Assembly (NCBI GenBank): GCA_930367205.1
Contig: OV884011.1
Location: forward strand, 122,757,866-122,821,865
Direction: 5' to 3'
DNA: 64,000 nucleotides
DNA from: Acanthosoma haemorrhoidale
Taxonomy: Eukaryota > Arthropoda > Insecta > Hemiptera > Acanthosomatidae
The notes below the pieces were generated by a model, which saw nothing but the letters and a program-made list of their open reading frames with translations, had not been told where the DNA came from and ran no database searches. The translations under genes were made by a program, and so were the position numbers. Below, in pieces: positions 34,881-48,370 of this stretch (position 1 is the first letter of the stretch; every line of letters begins with the position of its first letter).

Positions 34881-37800
34881 GTCAAAGACCACAGGTTTAC
34901 CCATTTTATCTTTTTCTTGGCGCCCGTCGGACAGCGGCCGGGCTCTAGTATCTTACCGGCCTCTTTATCCCGTAAAAAATAAAATAAAAGGTGGCCTTAA
35001 AAAACGACCCTGGGCCACGCACTGCCAGGAACTTTTATCGAGTGAAAGTAAAGATTGATGGTTTCACGCAAGATACCGAAGTTTTTTATAAAGCTTTTAT
35101 AGTTTAACACGGCATCACTTCCTACTGAAATCAAACTATACAAAAATCTCTTACGCTTGTTGGCACCACCAACACTAAAGACCAAACCGTTGAAAACATA
35201 AGAGCAAGATCTTCGCTGATACGTTTGTTTGTGTTAATGATTTCCTTAAATCATTGAAGGGATGAAAATCACACTATTCTCTAATTAAACACTGATAAAC
35301 TGTATTAATATTTTATAACTAACCAATAATTTTTACGAATGATACTCTGACTGTCAAGTTACTTATGGTGTATACAGATCAAATCTCAATCATCAAAAAC
35401 TGTGGTAAAAATACTTACATTGGTTAGAATATTTATTAAAACCAAAAATTAGTAATATATGTAATTTTTAGATGGCTTGAACTATTTTATACTTCACTTA
35501 TCTTGGAATAAGTTAAACTCGTTTAACGTTAAAATGTATTAAATTAAAATTTGATAACAAATTACAAAACCACAACAAATATATAAATATATTTTTTTAT
35601 AAGAGAGGGCATGTAATGATGGATAAGTTAATGAAGTGGTGTGAGGTCTTTATATTTTTCAACACTTGTACTTTCAATGTTACAAAATCATTGACTGATA
35701 CGAATGTTTGCAAGTAAATGTTAAAGACTTTCTCATTCTAATGCTCGAATTAGATTTTGAGGGTTTTGAATAGACGCAGATTTCACGCTTTTTTGTACTT
35801 CAAAACTTGAATATATTTCCAGTTAAAACTTGCTTAAGATTTATGTTAAAACTTTAGAAACTAAAGGCTTATATAGCCTGTTATCCCCTCCCTACATTGA
35901 CACACCTTATTTTACCCAGCAACTCATTATAATAACAGAACTAGCTATTCGTTACAACGAGTTTAGCTGAATGTAAAGAAAAATAAAATACAATGATACA
36001 AGACGTTTTAGAGTAATGTAATAACTCTTCTCCGATTGTATACTTTAAAGTAAATAGGCCTAGTTAACTTAAGACTAGTTTAAATGAATCCGCAGGTTGG
36101 GTTTTGAACACAATGCCAACCCAACATTTATTTTAAAAACTCCTAAATTATTAGTTTACTGATTGTTTACTCTTTCCCCGGTATTTCAAATGGTTCATAA
36201 TTTTTTTTTTGGTTGAACTTGTTGTAGAGAAAAGAAAGTTAAAGGTATTTCCAAATCCAACCCCAGGAATAGTGGAGTAAATGGAGCAATGTAATATTTA
36301 ATAAATTAGCTAAAATAATTGATTCGTACATTGTTCTTTGAAGGGTAATATTAACGAAATTCATACAATCTTAATTCATTGTTTTCTGAAACTGACACAA
36401 ATAAAGTCCTAATAATGAATTAATGATTCCTTAATAATTGCGTACGATGTGAAATCCAAAAAGAAATAAAAAATTAACCTCACCATTTTAATTAAGGAAT
36501 CAAGAAAGATTTAATATTATATTGCATAACTCTTAAAAATTAGACATTACTCAATTTGTTTATCTTTTGGTTTCATTCTCCTTTGATTATGTTTGGCTTT
36601 TCCGCAAAATGTCGTCCGTTACAGGGGAGTTCTTCAGAGGACAAGTATGGTGATGAAGCGAATAGTAATCAAAAGGCATTAATAATAGTAACGAATTCTT
36701 TGTTAGTTTTTAAATACAATATATAAATTTTTCTATCTATACCAATGATTACAGTTTTGTAGTGGCTTAACACATTGGTGTTACGATGTTAGGATCTATT
36801 GAGATTGTTCACTATTATATTAATCAGTAGTTACTAATAAAATTTTTAATATTGAGAATAACAAAAAAAACTAACAAAATAATGCTTAGTTACTAACTAA
36901 GTAAGATTACCTTAATTTTAGTTTTCCCAGTTGTACTATTGAAATAAAATATTATTGGATCTCTGATGAATGTCATTTTTAGTTGTATATTTAGTATTGA
37001 GTGTGCTAGAATTGTTCAATGAATGGAATATTTATTTAATCTAAAGATTTAATTAAAAGGTCATTATGCTATATATAAGTAAAATAATCTACTATTTTAT
37101 TGCAATGATGTTGGTATGTACTAGTCATTTCTATTTATTCATTGACCCTTATCGAGAGTATGTGTTATATGCAGATGGTCCACATCGATTGAAGATAATG
37201 TAAATAAAAGAAAGTACTAGCGCTAAGCTTAAATAAATGTGAATAGAAATAGAAAATGTCAATACAATTTAAAAAAAATAGATATACTACAAAATATTAA
37301 CATATGGTGATTTTCAAATAACGGAATACAAGATTTAAGCTGGAAGATGAAGGAACCAGGAAAGGTAAAAACCAATATAAACCCGAGAGAAAAGTCGGAA
37401 TTCGTTTCCTTCAATGCCCAGCCAATTCTAAAGCTCTTTATGGAAATTAACTTCGACAGCAGGGCCTATACATATTGATTATGACAGATTTGGAAAGAAC
37501 GCTTTTTAGAGAATGAAATTATTAGTTTTATTTCAACGAGAACGCTAATAATTTCGTGCTCTTATACAGTATGACATTTATGTTGAAAGAACTTGAAAAC
37601 GATAAGTGAAAATATCAGCTGAGTAGATGTTCAATTATTATGTATCGACGCATTATGTATTTTATCATAAAAATACACTTTACAGCTGTTGTAAAGAGTA
37701 TTAAAGTTTTCTTTCGATAGCACTTTTTGTACCATTTTCACGTACCAAAAAGGAATTTGAAAAAAGATTGTGTATGAATAAAATTGTAAGCGAGCTGTTC

Positions 37801-40800
37801 CTTTTGAAGAGAGTCTCAATGTGTTCCGCTAATTAAAGATAGGTTTACGCAGCCTGAGAGGTTCAGTAGAACCTTTCCTCCTTACTAGCGTAGAAAATAT
37901 GTGGCTCAAAATTGCAACTGGGTATTTAAGAATTATTATAAAAGAATAAACATGTAATCTTAACAATTGATATATATTCAAAATAAATGGCAAAGTTAAA
38001 CTAAGTTTAAACTGGAAACGAATTAATATCTATGAGCAAGCTTGCCTTGAAATAGTAGAAATAACAAGTTAATTCAATAATTTTTAACATAATATTTGTT
38101 CACACTAGCGGAATCAACAATTTCACACTCGCTTAAGCAATAATAATAAATAAATAAATTTATAATGAATAAATGACTAAATTATACATCCATAATAACA
38201 ATATGCAAGAATTTAAATGTAAGCGTGAGCTTAATTAGATGCAACGGCATTGTGCAAAATTTACCATTTAACAATCCCGAAACTATAGATCCCTCGATCG
38301 TAAAGTAATAAACATTGAAATACCAGTCTTCTTGAAGCTCAATGCCAGTATGGTCATTTGATGACAAATCCCCGTTTGTGTGTGAAAATGTTCGTACTCA
38401 CATAGAGAACTATGACTGTGGAGAAAAATGTCGAGCGGATTCACCCGATGTAACATCGGCGAGAGATGGAATACGACTGCCCGGTGTAGAGAGGGGGGCA
38501 AGCCGAGCCTGCAATGTTTACATTTTGGCCGGGATTAGGGCTCACAGTTTAACAACACGCCTGGTTTAACATTTTGTTTTCTTAAACAATTAAGAAGCAA
38601 ATAAGCAAACTTGAACTAGAGGAAATATAAATTAAATGTGCAATGAGCACGTTAAACAAAGTTTTCAAGGTAAAAATAAATCTGTGGCTTCAACAGGTAT
38701 TAACAACTGTAAATAAAGGTTAAGGCAAATACAAGTTACTTTTAGAAAACGTTTAAAATTAAGAGCTTACCCACTTTGAAGTCCCGTAACTTCAATGATG
38801 AAGTAACATTTTTCTCTTTTGTTATAACTATTACGGGTAAAACAGTTAAGGATCCTACATGACCTTGCATACTGTGCTCAAATAAGTGGCGATATGCAAG
38901 TGCAAAAACCAAGTTATTGCCAACACTGCAGGTAAAATATCACACAGATTTAAACTGGTGCTTGTAAATGATTTCCCTCTAAGTTTTACTTCAATCACTG
39001 TAATTTCAGCATTCACAAATTTTGTAGTTAAAAGATGCTGCCTAAATACAGTCAACTTCATGGATGTTTAATATTATCAAAAATAAAAGAAATCATAGTC
39101 AAAGAAATCTAAGAAATAAATACCAGTTGTCATAAATTTAATGAATAAATACTGACTTAATGATGAATGTGAAGTATAATAATTACAATTTACAAGATGG
39201 ATAATGACAGGATAATATCCTGATGAAAACTACAGCTAGTCATCTCTCACGACAATATTTTAGGAACATTGTACGTTGTAATGTTGTCAGCTCTGTTGTG
39301 ATCCATTCTTATCACTTTTTTTTTTATGATAAGTAATTCATTTTATTTCGTGGCTTGGCGTTATAGTGGTATATTGCAGTTCCGTGAAGACACTCATTTA
39401 TAATAGTCTATATGGAACATGTGGTGGCAGTAAAAGGATACTTAATTGCAAATCTAACTCGACCAAGTATTGACTTCTTGTTGTACTTTTAACCCTTTAT
39501 ATCTGGGAAGTTTTGGGCAATATAAACACATTGCCAACTCATTGAGCTCAATTTTAACTTTTTAAAAGTATTAATGATTTTTCAAATGTACCAGGTAGAT
39601 TTTATTTCTAGCTTGAGTTTGAATACTGAAATACGGACTACCCATCCGTGATCGCTATAATTACATTGGACTGAGTCAATGTTCAAATCCATCCATGTTT
39701 AATTAAACCAAGTTTATTAGGAAGTGAGTGAAGTAAACAATGATTACAACTTTAGCGAATGTTGTCCTACTCCATAGCACTGCCTAGAACAAATATTACT
39801 GTGATTAGGTTTTAGATAAAATTCATGTCAAATGTACTGTGCGGGATTGTTGCTTTAGCAATGAGCTTCCTTCAACTTTTTTGACAATCTAAAAAGTGTA
39901 ACAACGCCATTAAAATTCAATAATAGATTCCTACATGAAATAAAGATTCTAATTGCAGACAACAAATTCTACTTTATCACAGGTATGGCAAACGTCTTTA
40001 GTAAATGTAAAGTGCTGAAACCCCAAGTCACATTTATAATTTATAGCAATTTATTTTGGTACATTAATCATATCACGTTCCTTGTACGTTTTATTCCCCG
40101 TCATAAACAGAAGCATTCTTTGTGGGTAGAACTCTCCCATATTGGGAGCATTTTCGGTGAGTCCTATACCGATCTTCCGGACTCTAATTGTGCTCAATGT
40201 TTTCTGTTTTCCTTTAACAGAGTGTTAGGACGGAAACCGTTTCTTAGTATATTTTTTTTCACGATTATAACAAGTAGTTATTTTCAAAAACAAGAGGAAA
40301 ATCTTATTTTTTTTTCGTTCTTAATGCTTTATCCGTAAACAGTAGTCAGGTCACCCATACATTTTCTACTTTATGTCGTTTTCACTGTCCCAGAATCCGT
40401 TCCTAGAAATATGTTTCCAGATACATTGAAGTTTGTCCTAAGAGTCAATCATCTATTTCCGTAGATTTATGAGCATGGTAAACTAAATACCATGAACTCA
40501 TTCTTTATTCTTACATTCACATACAAACGCCAATATTTTTGCAGCTTTCTGAATATGTTTTTAAGTACCTTAAAGGTCCTGGTGCATTCTTCATCCATAG
40601 AATAGAGGCCTCATGGAACCTTTTTATCTATTTATATTAACATCATGTGTTATTGTTAAGACAACTTATTTTTGGAAAGAGGTTCAGAGTTTGTATCCAG
40701 ATCCAACCTTCACTTTTTCTCCGGATTTATTTTTACGGAATCGAAAAGGTGTCATATGTTGACGACAATAAGTAATATTCATATACCAAATACAAATTTA

Positions 40801-41108
40801 ATGTACATTTATTCAATGTTTCAAGATTATACTGTAATAATAAATAATAACCGGGAAGTAAGCAAGTAAAGGCATAGAAATTAAATGGTTCTTATATCTT
40901 AATTACCTATAATTTTTTAACTGATAAAAATCTATTACGAAAACATTACAATCTGCCTTACTGTACTATAAGTAGTTATGATCAATATTCCCATTCATTC
41001 CATATTTACAATTCTTCATTCACTCGCTCATTCATACAGCAATTACAAACAGCCCAGAAACCTCCCAAGTTGATGGTTGTCGCCTCCCTTGCATGTGAAA
41101 CAGGAATT
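34881..41108. other. Long AT-rich non-coding stretch
   Basis: No gene recognised over 6.2 kb. An island at 38380-38570 has many CpG and a higher GC content and could be a promoter or first exon. A 117-codon frame at 39985-40338 is hydrophobic and without motif, though it contains a strong donor-like TTTTCG/GTGAGT at 40158. An 18-bp string TTAATTAAGGAATCAAGA occurs both near 16927 and near 36490. Confidence 0.4.
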
Positions 41109-41113
41109 ATTAT

Positions 41114-41769
41114 TGTAGCGACCGCTAACTACATAAGTTAAATCACCCATACTCTAGTGCATATATATTGTAAGCAAAAGTAAAATAACAGGAACTGAAT
41201 GTATTATAATTAAATGTAAATCATTGTAAAAGTTTAAGCAATAAAACGCGGAAGCCAAACAGTCATAAACGGAAAAAGGGTCGCCGGCTAGCAGTCATAA
41301 ACATGAAAGGGTCACCACTTGGCAGCCATAAACTTAGCGACCCTTTTAGGCCCTCTCTACCTCCAGGGAGTGCCCCGGGTCGGGTCAGCAGGTGGCAGTC
41401 ACGTGCCTCGTGACAGGTGTGCCCGGGTACCGCCGCCGAATTAGACCTTCGCTGCCTCCCGGCAGGGAGTAGAAACGATATTTAACCCAGGGCTTCTGAC
41501 CCTGTAAACCAGTCTCCTTGCAGACTCTCTGGCGACCAGTACCCGTGACGCTGCTGGATTTCCGCTCGAACTCTGAAAACTTGACTTGTTCTTTATGAAA
41601 CCTCTGTACCTCTTCTCTTAAACATAGTGCATTGTCGGGGCACATACCTATCCTAAAATGGAGTCAGATAGTAACGCCGTCATGGAACGATTGTCCGGGT
41701 TATAAACTCGAACAATCCGCACTTGTCACAGGGCTAGGGTGATCAGGCATCTCCTAGTGACGACCCGAC
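41114..41769 (+). mobile_element. Solo LTR, TGTAGCGA family, with 5-bp target duplication
   Basis: 656 bp from TGTAGCGACC to ACGACCCGACA. It is flanked on both sides by ATTAT (41109-41113 and 41770-41774), a perfect 5-bp target duplication. TG...CA ends, a TATA-like GATATTTAACCC near 41480 and the lack of any coding region identify a solo LTR left by recombination between two LTRs. Inside, 41245-41345 contains three loose tandem units with the core GCAGTCATAAAC followed by AGGGTCRCC, and the inverted pair AAAGGGTCGC / GCGACCCTTT. The 5-bp duplication does not by itself tell Ty3 from BEL or copia. Confidence 0.9.
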
Positions 41770-41774
41770 AATTA

Positions 41775-44127
41775 TAATATATAATTAGGTCTAAAAAAGG
41801 TGAAGGATAGTAGCGTGTGTAGGTGATAGTGAAGATGAGGACAGAGAGGGAAATAAGCATAGCTTCTCGGTGTTTTTAATGGGAACGGTACCATGAGTTT
41901 GCGGAAATTCTCCAAAGATCTATTGCCGGACCAGGATCTTCAACATGCAAAGCTAGTGCTTTCAATTATAAATAATTATTGAGGGAACATTCCTTAATTT
42001 ATATATGAGGAAAATATTTTTGATTATTTTCTTAAGTTCAACCTGGGCGAGGATTTGAAGTGCCGGTTAGTGGTTTATTATTAATAGGCCTTCATTATTT
42101 GCCCAGGTATGATTCATATGGTTTCTGCCAGACAATTCCTAGTAGCCCAGTATAAAAGTGAAAAGTGGCATGAAGAGGCCTGTCATGAAGGTATCATGTA
42201 GGTCCGAGTTCTGCGAATACCCACAGACTCCAATCAGCCCCATAGGAGAGTCATATTACCTACCTTGGTCAATCGGCGAGAACGGATACTGCCTTCGTCT
42301 CCACCAGTGGTGCCTACTTTTTCCTTTCACCTTATTCAACAATTCTCAATTGCTTGATATTAATTGTTCTGAATACATGATTCTCAATCTCAGTCTTGCT
42401 CATTGAGTTTTTAATTGTGACTGTTCCCAGTCTTCTTCCAGGAGATAATAACTGTTACCCTCAAATTTTTATATAGTATTCGTCAAGCATCTCTTAATAG
42501 TGAATTCTTTAAATTCTTATAGCTACGAAAACAAGTCAGTAGAATTTAATGATTTGAAGACTAAATCTGCAACTTGTTATCCACTGCAGCTCTAAAATAA
42601 AAGAAAAACAGAAGGAGGAGGGACTGTTTTCGGATCCTCGGACAAAAACAGACCCAAGAAAGAGAGTTTTGACAGGATGAACACAGGCACTTTATTGATT
42701 GGTGAGTTCGTAAACAAAAAGGGCGGCAATCTGAACAGCTCCCTCCCAGTGGGGCTTATAGGCACCGCAAGTGTGTTGACAGTCTTGGCCCAATCTTCTT
42801 CGACATGTGAGGCCTATACATCCACTGTTTCTTACTGCCAGCTCACAATGTCCTGTTTGTAAAGTTTGTCGGAAAATGTCTCCAACTCAATATTGCTTAT
42901 TATATTGTTATATGTATTTTAAAACCCAAGTAAATAAATACTAACTAACATTACCTTTAGTAATCTTAGCTCATCATGTTTGATTTAATATAATAGAGTC
43001 TAAATCTGTCAGCGAGCTGGTTGAATATTCTAGATGAGATCCAAGGCCTGGTGATCTTTGCCAGGATACCCGGCCCTGTTTCACCAGGTCAATCAAATAT
43101 AGAAGTGAACATTGATTTTTCTTTTGGCCAATATAATGGGGATAAGAAAAGATAGCTCTGAAGACTTCAAGAGGAGTAAGAGAAGGCTATAGTCCACGTC
43201 TATTCCAGAGTGAAGGAGGCTCCCATATCAATGTTGATAGTTATTTCATTTTATAAGAACTAAGAGGTGATAAGTTAAGTCAAGTGGTAATAAGCAATTA
43301 GTGTGATCGTAGAAGAATACTAAAGGCATAACAAGGATTCTGTCAGGACACTCAACAAAGGAAAAGGATATAATTGTTATGGATATAACAAAGGAACACC
43401 AAATAACCCCGCTACTATAGGAACTTCCAATGAACAATAATTAAGGTGCCGAATAATAACAGTAAACTGGAATTCTATACATAGAGTAAAAAAATAACTG
43501 ATCAGTTTCATTTCCATGCTGAATGAATTCCTTCAGAAGTGAATAGGCAGAAAGATTAAGGCTAAAGAGCTCACTTTTATTGATTTGTATAATATTATTT
43601 TATATAATTATTCTGAAGACATTATGTTTTTCTTTTTTTATCAACTTTCAATTGAATTAAACTATTCAATTATACCAACAATCAACCAAATTTCATTGTT
43701 AATGCATAATAAATTTTATAGTGAATTCAGTTTGATAATGTTAACCATTCCCAATTTCTTTTGGTATTTAATCATTAAAGGAAAAAAAAGGGTAAAATTT
43801 ACATGTATATATATATGGTTCAGCCCATATTATTACATTGGACCACCCTTGGAAGAAAAAAAACAAAACTGTTTTACATCTGCAAATTTAGTTCAAAAAT
43901 TGCTCCTAACTATCCTAACTTCCTATTTTGATTCATTCAAATTTCCTCATATGGTACGAACAATCGACCTGTGAGTTTTTTATACCTAAATTGTGTATAC
44001 AAAGCATACATATAAAAACCTGTTACCAACATTATTAAATTGTATCAATTAAACAGGTATTAAATTTTTTATCTTTTCTGCTACAAGCAGTAAAATATCA
44101 TAAGAAAAATTGTACATAAACCACCTT
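41775..44127. other. Non-coding stretch, possible LTR piece near 42.6-42.87 kb
   Basis: No gene recognised. On the minus strand 42870-42600 there is an AATAAAGTGCCTGTG followed by pyrimidine-rich sequence, which resembles the R-U5 end of an LTR. At about 42285 a minus-strand donor-like CCAAG/GTAGGT follows a short open frame (RHHWWRRRQYPFSPIDQ). Both are too weak to call. Confidence 0.35.
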
Positions 44128-44132
44128 CACTC

Positions 44133-44403
44133 TGTAGCGATTCTAACTTCATAAGACTCTCTGGCGACCTGTACCCGTGACGCTGCTGGATTTCCGCTCG
44201 AACTCTGAAAATTTGACTTATTCTTTATGAAGCCTCTGTACCTTTTTTCTTGAACATAGTGCATTGTCGGGGCGCACACCTATCAGAAATGGAGTCAGAT
44301 ATTAACGCCGACATATAAACTTAAACCGGTTATAAACTTGAACAATCCGCACTTGTCACCAGGGCTAGAGTGATTAGGCACTCCCCTAGTGACAACCCCG
44401 ACA
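44133..44403 (+). mobile_element. Shortened solo LTR, TGTAGCGA family, with target duplication
   Basis: 271 bp from TGTAGCGATTC to AACCCCGACA, with CACTC on both sides (44128-44132 and 44404-44408). It matches 41114-41769 at its first about 25 bases and over its last about 245 bases; most of the U3-like part is missing. The intact duplication shows that the deletion happened within the LTR, either before or after insertion. Confidence 0.88.
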
Positions 44404-44408
44404 CACTC

Positions 44409-44860
44409 TATAAAATTTTATCCATTCATGCCTTATTCCACTAACACTACTGTAAATATACCATACTCCTATCTCCTCCTCACCTGTCATTGACTGTGGG
44501 GGGATATAAATTATGATTTTAAATCTAGTGACTTAAAGAACTAACATTGTTTACCTAATCCTACTACTAATAAACAAACACGAGTGGAACAATATATATA
44601 TTTTTTTTTTTCTTGAAAATTTTAATAAGGGTGTTCATTTTAAATCTTGAACTCTTTTGGGAAAACAAAAATTTTCCTCAACATAATTTTTTTTTTTTTA
44701 ATTTAAATTACTTAATAAGGGGAATAATATAATAATAAATTAATAATTGTAAATGACTAGACTGATAATAATAAATTGACTTTATCGAAGTCGACTATCT
44801 ATTTACAACACGTGTACAAATAACGTTTTACAAACTACTCAGATTTTGTGTTTTGAATGG
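44409..44860. other. AT-rich spacer
   Basis: No feature recognised. Several T and A homopolymers. Confidence 0.5.
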
Positions 44861-45430
44861 TCAGTGGTCAATCACTGAGATGATCCCTAGCAACTCCCAT
44901 TGTAGTGAGCTGTATCGGCTTTCTGCCTCCTTTAGACGCCTACTGGTATACGCAACAAGTTGATCTTTGTGTCCTACCTGCGGTAGGACCGCTCCCAACG
45001 CGTATTCGCAACCATCTGTCGTAATTGCGAACTGCTTACTAAAATTGGGAAATGCCAACACCGGGTGTTCCTGCAAAAGCTCTATATCGGGGGGGACGAT
45101 CACCTTCTGCCCCCTTTTTAGGAGGTCATTGAGAGGTACTAAATACGCCGCCATTTCCGGGACGAATCTTCTATAGAAATTTAACGTTCCTGGAAGGCGT
45201 CGGATAGCTTTGACATCGGAGGAGACCACAATCTTTTGGATGGCTGCTATCTTCCCAGTATCTGGTCGCACTCACTCCTTGGAGATTGTGTGTCCCAAAA
45301 AGCTAATAACTTCCTGGCCTAGCCAATTTTTACCCAAATTGCCTAACTCGGGTGAACACAGTTTTCAGGTGCTCTTTGTGTTAGGCCTCCTCCGCGCTAA
45401 ATACTATTAGGTCGTCCATATAAATTTGGC
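44861..45430 (-). pseudogene. RT / RNase H fragment of an element-A relative
   Basis: It starts abruptly with QIYMDDLIVFSAEEA, the RT catalytic box (45430-45378), and continues through the thumb (RRFVPEMAAYLVPLND) into RNase H ([25 protein letters not shown]). It ends within RNase H. A TAG stop follows the YMDD box and a frame change lies near 45300. It differs from the 46-kb copy where they overlap (RNase H), so it is a second related insertion, not a displaced part of the same copy. Confidence 0.85.
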
Positions 45431-45604
45431 TTTCATTTCTGGTTCTTCCATTGTATACAAAAGACTTATAATACGCACACGAAGAGAGAAAAACCCCAAA
45501 AATAACGACACTACCGTCAAAATAAAAATATAAATATAACCCTAAAAATATCCGACAAGCACAACCGATAGTCGATTTGTGCGTGATCCGCCGACTAGGT
45601 GTAG
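45431..45604. other. Unrelated spacer between two retroelement fragments
   Basis: No similarity to element A. It includes an AT-rich tract and separates the integrase remnant of the 46-kb copy from the RT fragment. Confidence 0.5.
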
Positions 45605-46028
45605 ATGACGGCCTTCTCCATCGCCACTCCCGGTTCTTGCCCTTTCCCCCCGTGGTAGATACGCAGGTGGTCACTGAGCGTACTATGTAGCTTTTCTATG
45701 TCTCCCCGACTTTTCGGATGTCCTGGGCTGTTGAGATGCCAACGGATCTCTAAGGCCACCACCTCGTCCTTATCTCTCCTTTCCTTTACGGTATCCATCG
45801 TATACAGGCTAAGGAATTCCTTCCATCGGGTTATGCGCGCCGACGAATCTTTCAGCTTCCCCAGCCATTGTAGGGGTCGATGGTTCGTTTGGACCCTAAA
45901 TCGCCTTCCGAAGACGTAGGTACGAAAGTGCTCTATCGCCCATACGGTTCCCAGCAGTTCCTGTTCCAGCGCGCTATACCTGCTCTCGGGATCCGTAAGA
46001 CGCCTGCCATCATATGCGACCGGTCTTT
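45605..46028 (-). pseudogene. RNase H and integrase remnant of the 46-kb copy
   Basis: RNase H pieces (VERPVAY, ESRYSAL, VWAIEHF) run to EFLSLYT. A jump then leads to VVALEIRWHLNSPGHPKSR and EKLHSTLSDHLRIYHG of the integrase core, ending at AMEKAVI. The integrase zinc domain and the first catalytic Asp are missing. Confidence 0.82.
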
Positions 46029-47105
46029 CTACTCCGTCGCGATCTTGTTAGAGTACCGCCCCCAAAGCATATTCACTGGCGTTCGTGGTAATAGTGAACG
46101 GGAGTGAAAAATTCGGGAAGGCGAGGATAGGCTCCCCCTGTAACCGTTCCATGCACCACCGAACGGCATTCTGGTGAACTCGTAGTGCCCGCGTTCAAAT
46201 GTGAATGCCGTCTTGTGCTGATCGCTCTGATGCGTCTGTATTTGATGATATCCCGCCTTCGGATCGAGTGTGCTGAATATCATTGCTCCACTCGGTCGAG
46301 AATGTCCCTGAATCGAGAAATGGGGTATTTTTCGTCGACGGTGTTCTCATTCAGTTTCCTGTAGTCGATGTCTACTCGGTACTTTTCTTCTCCGACTACC
46401 TCTATCTTTTTTACGGCCCACAGAGGATTACTTTTTGGAGATGTGCTGTCCACTCCCTCTTCAACTCCTCTATCTCCCCCCCGATATACTGTCTCAGCGC
46501 TTGCGGGTATCTCTTTTCCTTGATATACGTCACATTGTCCTGTTTGAGCGGTATCTCGTGAACCGTCTCCCCCGTTATGCCAAGTTCATCCCCCTCTTTG
46601 AAGAAAATGTCAGCGTACTCTTGCCTAATTTCCTTTTCCCACTCTTCCTCTCGGTTGACTGCTCCGATTTGCTCCTTTCCGACCTCCAGGGTCCTCATAC
46701 ATCGGTACGTTTTCCTTCCAATTCTGATGGACCATATCCCCTCTGTGCTCCTCACCTTTGCTTCTACCTTTCCAAGGAGGTCTCACCCTATAATCCCTTC
46801 GTATTCCCGCGGCATCTTTTCCACCACAAGTATCGTCATTATCTTCTCCTTATCCGTCTGTCTAGCCAACACCATCACTATTTCGCCTTCAACTTTGCAA
46901 GTTGACACTCACATGCTCGGATCTGCGACGCCCTCCCCTTGGCGCATAATTTTCTCGCCACCGTTCTGCTGAGGATAGGACAGGAGCTCCCTGTGTCAAT
47001 CAGACACCTCACCCCTCTCGCCGTTCGGATAATGGGTATATCGCCGTAATTTCCACTCACACTGTAATTTGTTAACGTGCGGTCCCCCCTTTGCCCACCC
47101 GCTCC
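46029..47105 (-). pseudogene. Protease and RT remnant of the 46-kb copy
   Basis: Protease reads GVRCLIDTGSSCPILS, keeping the active site, and follows gag in the same frame after one UGA. A frame change lies after CECQLAKLK. The protease end and the RT start (GIWSIRIGRK to IRQEYADIFF and VHEIPLKQ) form one open frame here (46755-46411), unlike in element A. RT continues [28 protein letters not shown] and is then cut by a deletion before the YMDD box. Confidence 0.85.
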
Positions 47106-48233
47106 TCAGGCCACCGAATGTCTTTTTCTTTCCACGTCCACGCTCTGCCACCCACACCTTTCGTGGCCCCTACTGTCCTCTCGTCTGTCCGCTCTGCTGA
47201 TCGCGGGTTCATCCTCTTCTTCCTCCATCATTGAGGCTCCCGACGTTTTTGATGATTCGGAGGGGTTCCTGTTTATCCCCAACACCCCCTGTGCATTTAC
47301 TTCCGTAGGATCCGGCCGATTCCCCACCGGACACTGGATCCGGTAAAGGTACGGACACTGCCTAGCGAGGTGCCCTTTCAACCCACATTTGAAACAGTTC
47401 GTGCACGGGCACTGCGCCACCAGGTGCCCGACACCCCCTTATCCGTGACATCGTGGTTCCTTCCTACTTCCTCCGGTTCCCTTCTGCCATCGTCCTTTTT
47501 CTTTCCACATGCGGTTGCTCCCTTCTTTTCCAAATTTGCTGCGGCATTCTAGGTCTACGGTATTTCCCCTTGGATCAACCTCTCTCCTCCGCTCTCTGAT
47601 TGTTTTCCTCTTCACGGGTGCATCCATCAGGACGATCGGTCGCTTGGTAAGTTATCCCGATTACCCGTCTCCCTGGCTAGCTGTACTTTTAGAATGGTCG
47701 ACAAGAAGGCCTCCTGGCTTCTTCTTCCACCAGGTTTATCATTCCCCTTGTCTTTTGGGTAATATTGTTGAACCGTGCCAACGGTTCCCCGGCGTATTGG
47801 CCTTTCTTTTGACCCGGATGTCGTGTTTCCAAAACATTTGAAAGATATTCTCTTCCGGTATCCATCGGCCATTCCGTAAGCCTTCTTCAATCGTTCCTTC
47901 ACCACGGCCCATGGGGTGTCCTCATCCGCCTGTATCAGGTTCTATACGTTTCTACGACTCACCAGGTCTGCTTTGATTGATTTATTATACCCTGGGTCTA
48001 GTAGGCCTTCGTTTGTCTTCGCTTCTACTTTCTCCTATCGCCGCTTTTAATGAAGTGATTTAATCACCCAGCTCTCCAGAGAATTTCTCCAGGTCGAATA
48101 TCGTCCTTCTCAGGTCTTGTGACGTCGGTGCTCCCATCTTCATCCAGGCCAGGGAGTTTCCATGAGCTTCGGGCAACGTTTCGCTCGGTAACGGATGCGG
48201 CACTTCGAAGCCTGCCGGCCGTAAATATACCAT
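47106..48233 (-). pseudogene. gag remnant of the 46-kb copy
   Basis: It starts at the ATG at 48233, with AEAHGNSLAWMK-like sequence matching element A near the N-terminus. The frame is broken near 48060 (a TGA-type break after the GELG-like segment) and again near 47900 and 47630. The C-terminus keeps zinc-knuckle remains, of which CFKCGLKGHLARQC is complete. The frame ends at the conserved TGA 47106-47108. Confidence 0.85.
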
Positions 48234-48352
48234 TTTTCCGGATTAAAATAATGAAGAAAGAAAAAAAAAAAAAAGAGAGTAGGAAGCAGAAAGTAAAAAA
48301 AAAGTGAAAAAACAGTTGCCTCATGTGTTGTTTTATCAGAAAATTCGTTAGC

Positions 48353-48370
48353 TCCCGGGTCGCGGCACCA
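48353..48370 (-). promoter_or_regulatory. Primer-binding site of the 46-kb copy
   Basis: TGGTGCCGCGACCCGGGA follows the LTR on the minus strand. It has two differences from the tRNA-Phe complement in element A (GC for AA). It is either a mutated tRNA-Phe site or a site for another tRNA. Confidence 0.7.

Noticed and set aside
39985..40338. 117-codon frame
   Set aside because: Hydrophobic low-complexity sequence in AT-rich DNA without motif.
46435..46972. Plus-strand frames of 156 and 131 residues
   Set aside because: Antisense of the retroelement relative on the minus strand.
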